A stretch of DNA of 64,000 nucleotides, from positions 60,147 through 124,146 of the forward strand of contig NZ_JAALJI010000023.1 of assembly GCF_011064595.1 (NCBI RefSeq), in the 5' to 3' direction. This stretch comes from Paludisphaera soli. GTDB taxonomy: Bacteria > Planctomycetota > Planctomycetia > Isosphaerales > Isosphaeraceae. Shown in pieces: positions 62,500 to 64,000 of this stretch (positions are counted from its first letter, which is position 1; every line of letters begins with the position of its first letter). The notes under the pieces were generated by a model. The model did no database searches. It saw nothing but the letters and a program-made list of their open reading frames with translations, and was not told the DNA's origin. The translations under genes and the position numbers were made by a program.

Positions 62500-63420
62500 T
62501 CAGGCCTCCTCCGGCGAGAGGACGAGGGCGGGGTCCAGCATTTCCATTCGATCGATGACCAACGAGTCGCCGCCAAGGTCGCGGTAGAGGTCGGAGAGGC
62601 CGTGGAGTATCGAGGCGATCTCTTCGTCGCTGAATTCAGAGATGTCGAAGTATAACGTCAAGGGCTTTGCTTCGCGGAGCACGTCCGAGTGGACTTCGGC
62701 CCTGTCGGAGACGGCCCGTTCGGACTCGTTTGCGGGAAGGTCGTCCTCGCCTGAGTTGCCCCCTCCGAGGGCGGCCCCGCGGAAGGTGGCGCCTTGGCGG
62801 TCGGCACCGTCGAGGTCCGCCAATCGAAAGTAGGCCCCGGTGAGGTCGGCACCGCGAAGGTTCGCCCCTTTGAAATCCGCTTGGCGAAGGTCCGCGCCGC
62901 TGAGCTTCACGTCGGTGAGGTCGGCCTTGCGGAGGTTGGCGGCACTGAGGACGGCACCGCGGAGGTCGGCACCGCGCAGGTCGGCCCTGCGCAGATCGGC
63001 ACTCCGGAGGTTCGCATCGTCGAGGAAGGCCTCGCGCAGGTCCGCCCCGCCGAGGCTTGCCCCGAAGAGGCGGGCCCCGCCGAGGGCGGCTCCGTTGAGG
63101 CGGGCCCCGCTGAGGCTCGCGTGGCTAAGGTTTGCCTCCTCGAGGATGGCCCCCCCGAGGTTAGCCCAGGATAATCTTGCCCGGCTCAGGTCGGCCCTCC
63201 TGAGGTCGGCCCCACTCAGGTCGGCCTTGCTGAGGTCGGCACTGCGGAGGTCGGCCCCGCGGAGGTGGGCACCGCTGAGGTTCACATCGTCGAGGACGGC
63301 CATGCGGAGGTCGACCTTGGTGAGATCGGGAACTGTCTCGCCGTTCAGGCGAGCGTTGTTCCATTCAATCACGCCCTTCGCTCCCGACCTTAGCAACGTT
63401 ATCGCGACGTCACGTTCCAC
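62500..63420 (-). CDS. Pentapeptide-repeat protein with acidic C-terminal domain
   Basis: 306 residues from a GTG preceded by GAGGAGG. About 35-40 A(D/N)LXX pentapeptides (residues about 35-225) build a quadrilateral beta-helix; some family members mimic DNA and inhibit gyrase, others have unknown scaffolding roles. After an acidic linker comes a separate domain with [19 protein letters not shown] followed by [18 protein letters not shown], about 45 residues. The two-gene operon continues into the coiled-coil gene. Confidence 0.85.
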   Translation of the reverse strand: MERDVAITLLRSGAKGVIEWNNARLNGETVPDLTKVDLRMAVLDDVNLSGAHLRGADLRSADLSKADLSGADLRRADLSRARLSWANLGGAILEEANLSHASLSGARLNGAALGGARLFGASLGGADLREAFLDDANLRSADLRRADLRGADLRGAVLSAANLRKADLTDVKLSGADLRQADFKGANLRGADLTGAYFRLADLDGADRQGATFRGAALGGGNSGEDDLPANESERAVSDRAEVHSDVLREAKPLTLYFDISEFSDEEIASILHGLSDLYRDLGGDSLVIDRMEMLDPALVLSPEEA

Positions 63421-63568
63421 CGATTCGCCTCCTCAGAACGCATTTTTCTCACATGAAGATAAACCGGCCTTGGAGGGAATACCACACTTAGGACGAGATC
63501 GGGCGGCCAAGTCGACCGAGCCTCCGGCCCCCCGCCCGCACCGGCTTGACTCGTTCGTCCTCGATCAC

Positions 63569-63790
63569 TTAGGTCGGCATCCGCACCTCTACCGCCCGCC
63601 GCACGTCGGCCTTGGCCGACTCGATTGCCTCCTCCAGCGCCGTAGCCTCGCGGTCGAACGCGATGAAGCGTCGGCCGTCGCCCCACTCCACGACCGCATC
63701 GTCGAACGCCGCCTCGTGCGACCTACCGAACAGCTCGTCGCTCAGATCACCGCCCCCGCGAGGAAAAACTGAGTTCGAGATCTCGGGCAT
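63569..63790 (-). CDS. Small hypothetical protein
   Basis: 73 residues from [21 protein letters not shown] lies six bases upstream, the best ribosome site in this part. [21 protein letters not shown] and [12 protein letters not shown] predict a short alpha/beta fold. It lies 150 bases upstream of the pentapeptide gene on the same strand and may be its first operon gene. Bases 63791-64000 show only a possible plus-strand start at 63962 running off the edge. Confidence 0.55.
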   Translation of the reverse strand: MPEISNSVFPRGGGDLSDELFGRSHEAAFDDAVVEWGDGRRFIAFDREATALEEAIESAKADVRRAVEVRMPT

Positions 63791-64000
63791 CTCGCTCTCC
63801 TTGGCGGCGTGCGATCCGTCGTTGCGGCGATGCGTGGGGCCACCCCAAGTTGCACCAGGAGTATCTGTCGGCCTAACAATGATGCCTAAAGGCATGGAAA
63901 ATGCTGGGTTAAAATAAGCCGCAAGGCATCCGCAGGTGATCAAGGCACTGGGACTTTCATCATGATCCGCCGCTTCCGCAAGGACCGCACCGTTCGCCGG

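Noticed and set aside
62700..63350. Short regular DNA repeats resembling a CRISPR or tandem-repeat array
   Set aside because: The 15-base periodicity is the coding of A(D/N)LXX pentapeptides in one long minus-strand frame; there are no spacer-like unique segments.
63962..64000. Start of a plus-strand gene (MIRRFRKD...) at the right edge
   Set aside because: Only 13 codons are visible and there is no clear ribosome binding site, so it is not called.

Overview
The window is high-GC bacterial DNA that looks like a planctomycete of the Isosphaeraceae/Paludisphaera type. Markers are a DUF1559 pseudopilin, a formylglycine sulfatase, a PEP-CTERM protein, an MJ0042-type zinc-ribbon membrane protein, and many GTG/TTG starts. 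No marker gene fixes the species.

Bases 1-24962 are ordinary chromosome. Mostly minus-strand genes include a methyltransferase fragment, a sugar-phosphate isomerase, PlsC/cytidylate kinase, DUF2203, DNA polymerase X, a very large membrane patatin-like lipase, an ABC-F ATPase, two tandem membrane paralogues, an orphan heavy-metal RND pump (plus strand), a sulfatase/DUF1569 pair, a DUF1559 pseudopilin, a Tae4-like peptidoglycan amidase, and a zinc-ribbon gene pair.

At 25027 a tRNA-Val(UAC) gene starts normally but loses its 3' half just past the anticodon arm. A tyrosine integrase follows, its ribosome binding site buried in a hairpin. From there to about 58.5 kb nearly everything lies on the plus strand and reads as a long-tailed (siphovirus-like) prophage. 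The order is integrase, small early genes, a candidate lysis cassette (papain-fold protease plus small membrane proteins), phage tRNA-Met(CAU), terminase, portal, scaffold, SU10-type capsid protein, head completion, fibre-like proteins, tail tube, a tail-assembly chaperone with a -1 frameshift site, tape measure, baseplate/tail tip, and a LamG plus glycoside-hydrolase-like tail protein. A secreted thermonuclease ends the run.

Bases 58.6-64 kb are accessory DNA of mixed origin: a lone response regulator, a PEP-CTERM gene between two related gene ends, a P63C-domain protein of lower GC, a decayed SLOG/DUF2493 gene, and a pentapeptide-repeat/coiled-coil gene pair. No replication module, clear repressor, or missing tRNA 3' half is visible, so the right end of the element probably lies beyond base 64000, or these genes belong to a second decayed element.

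Functions of the structural phage genes come largely from gene order and protein character. Only integrase, terminase, portal, capsid, Mu-F-like head protein, tape measure and the enzymes are supported by motifs.
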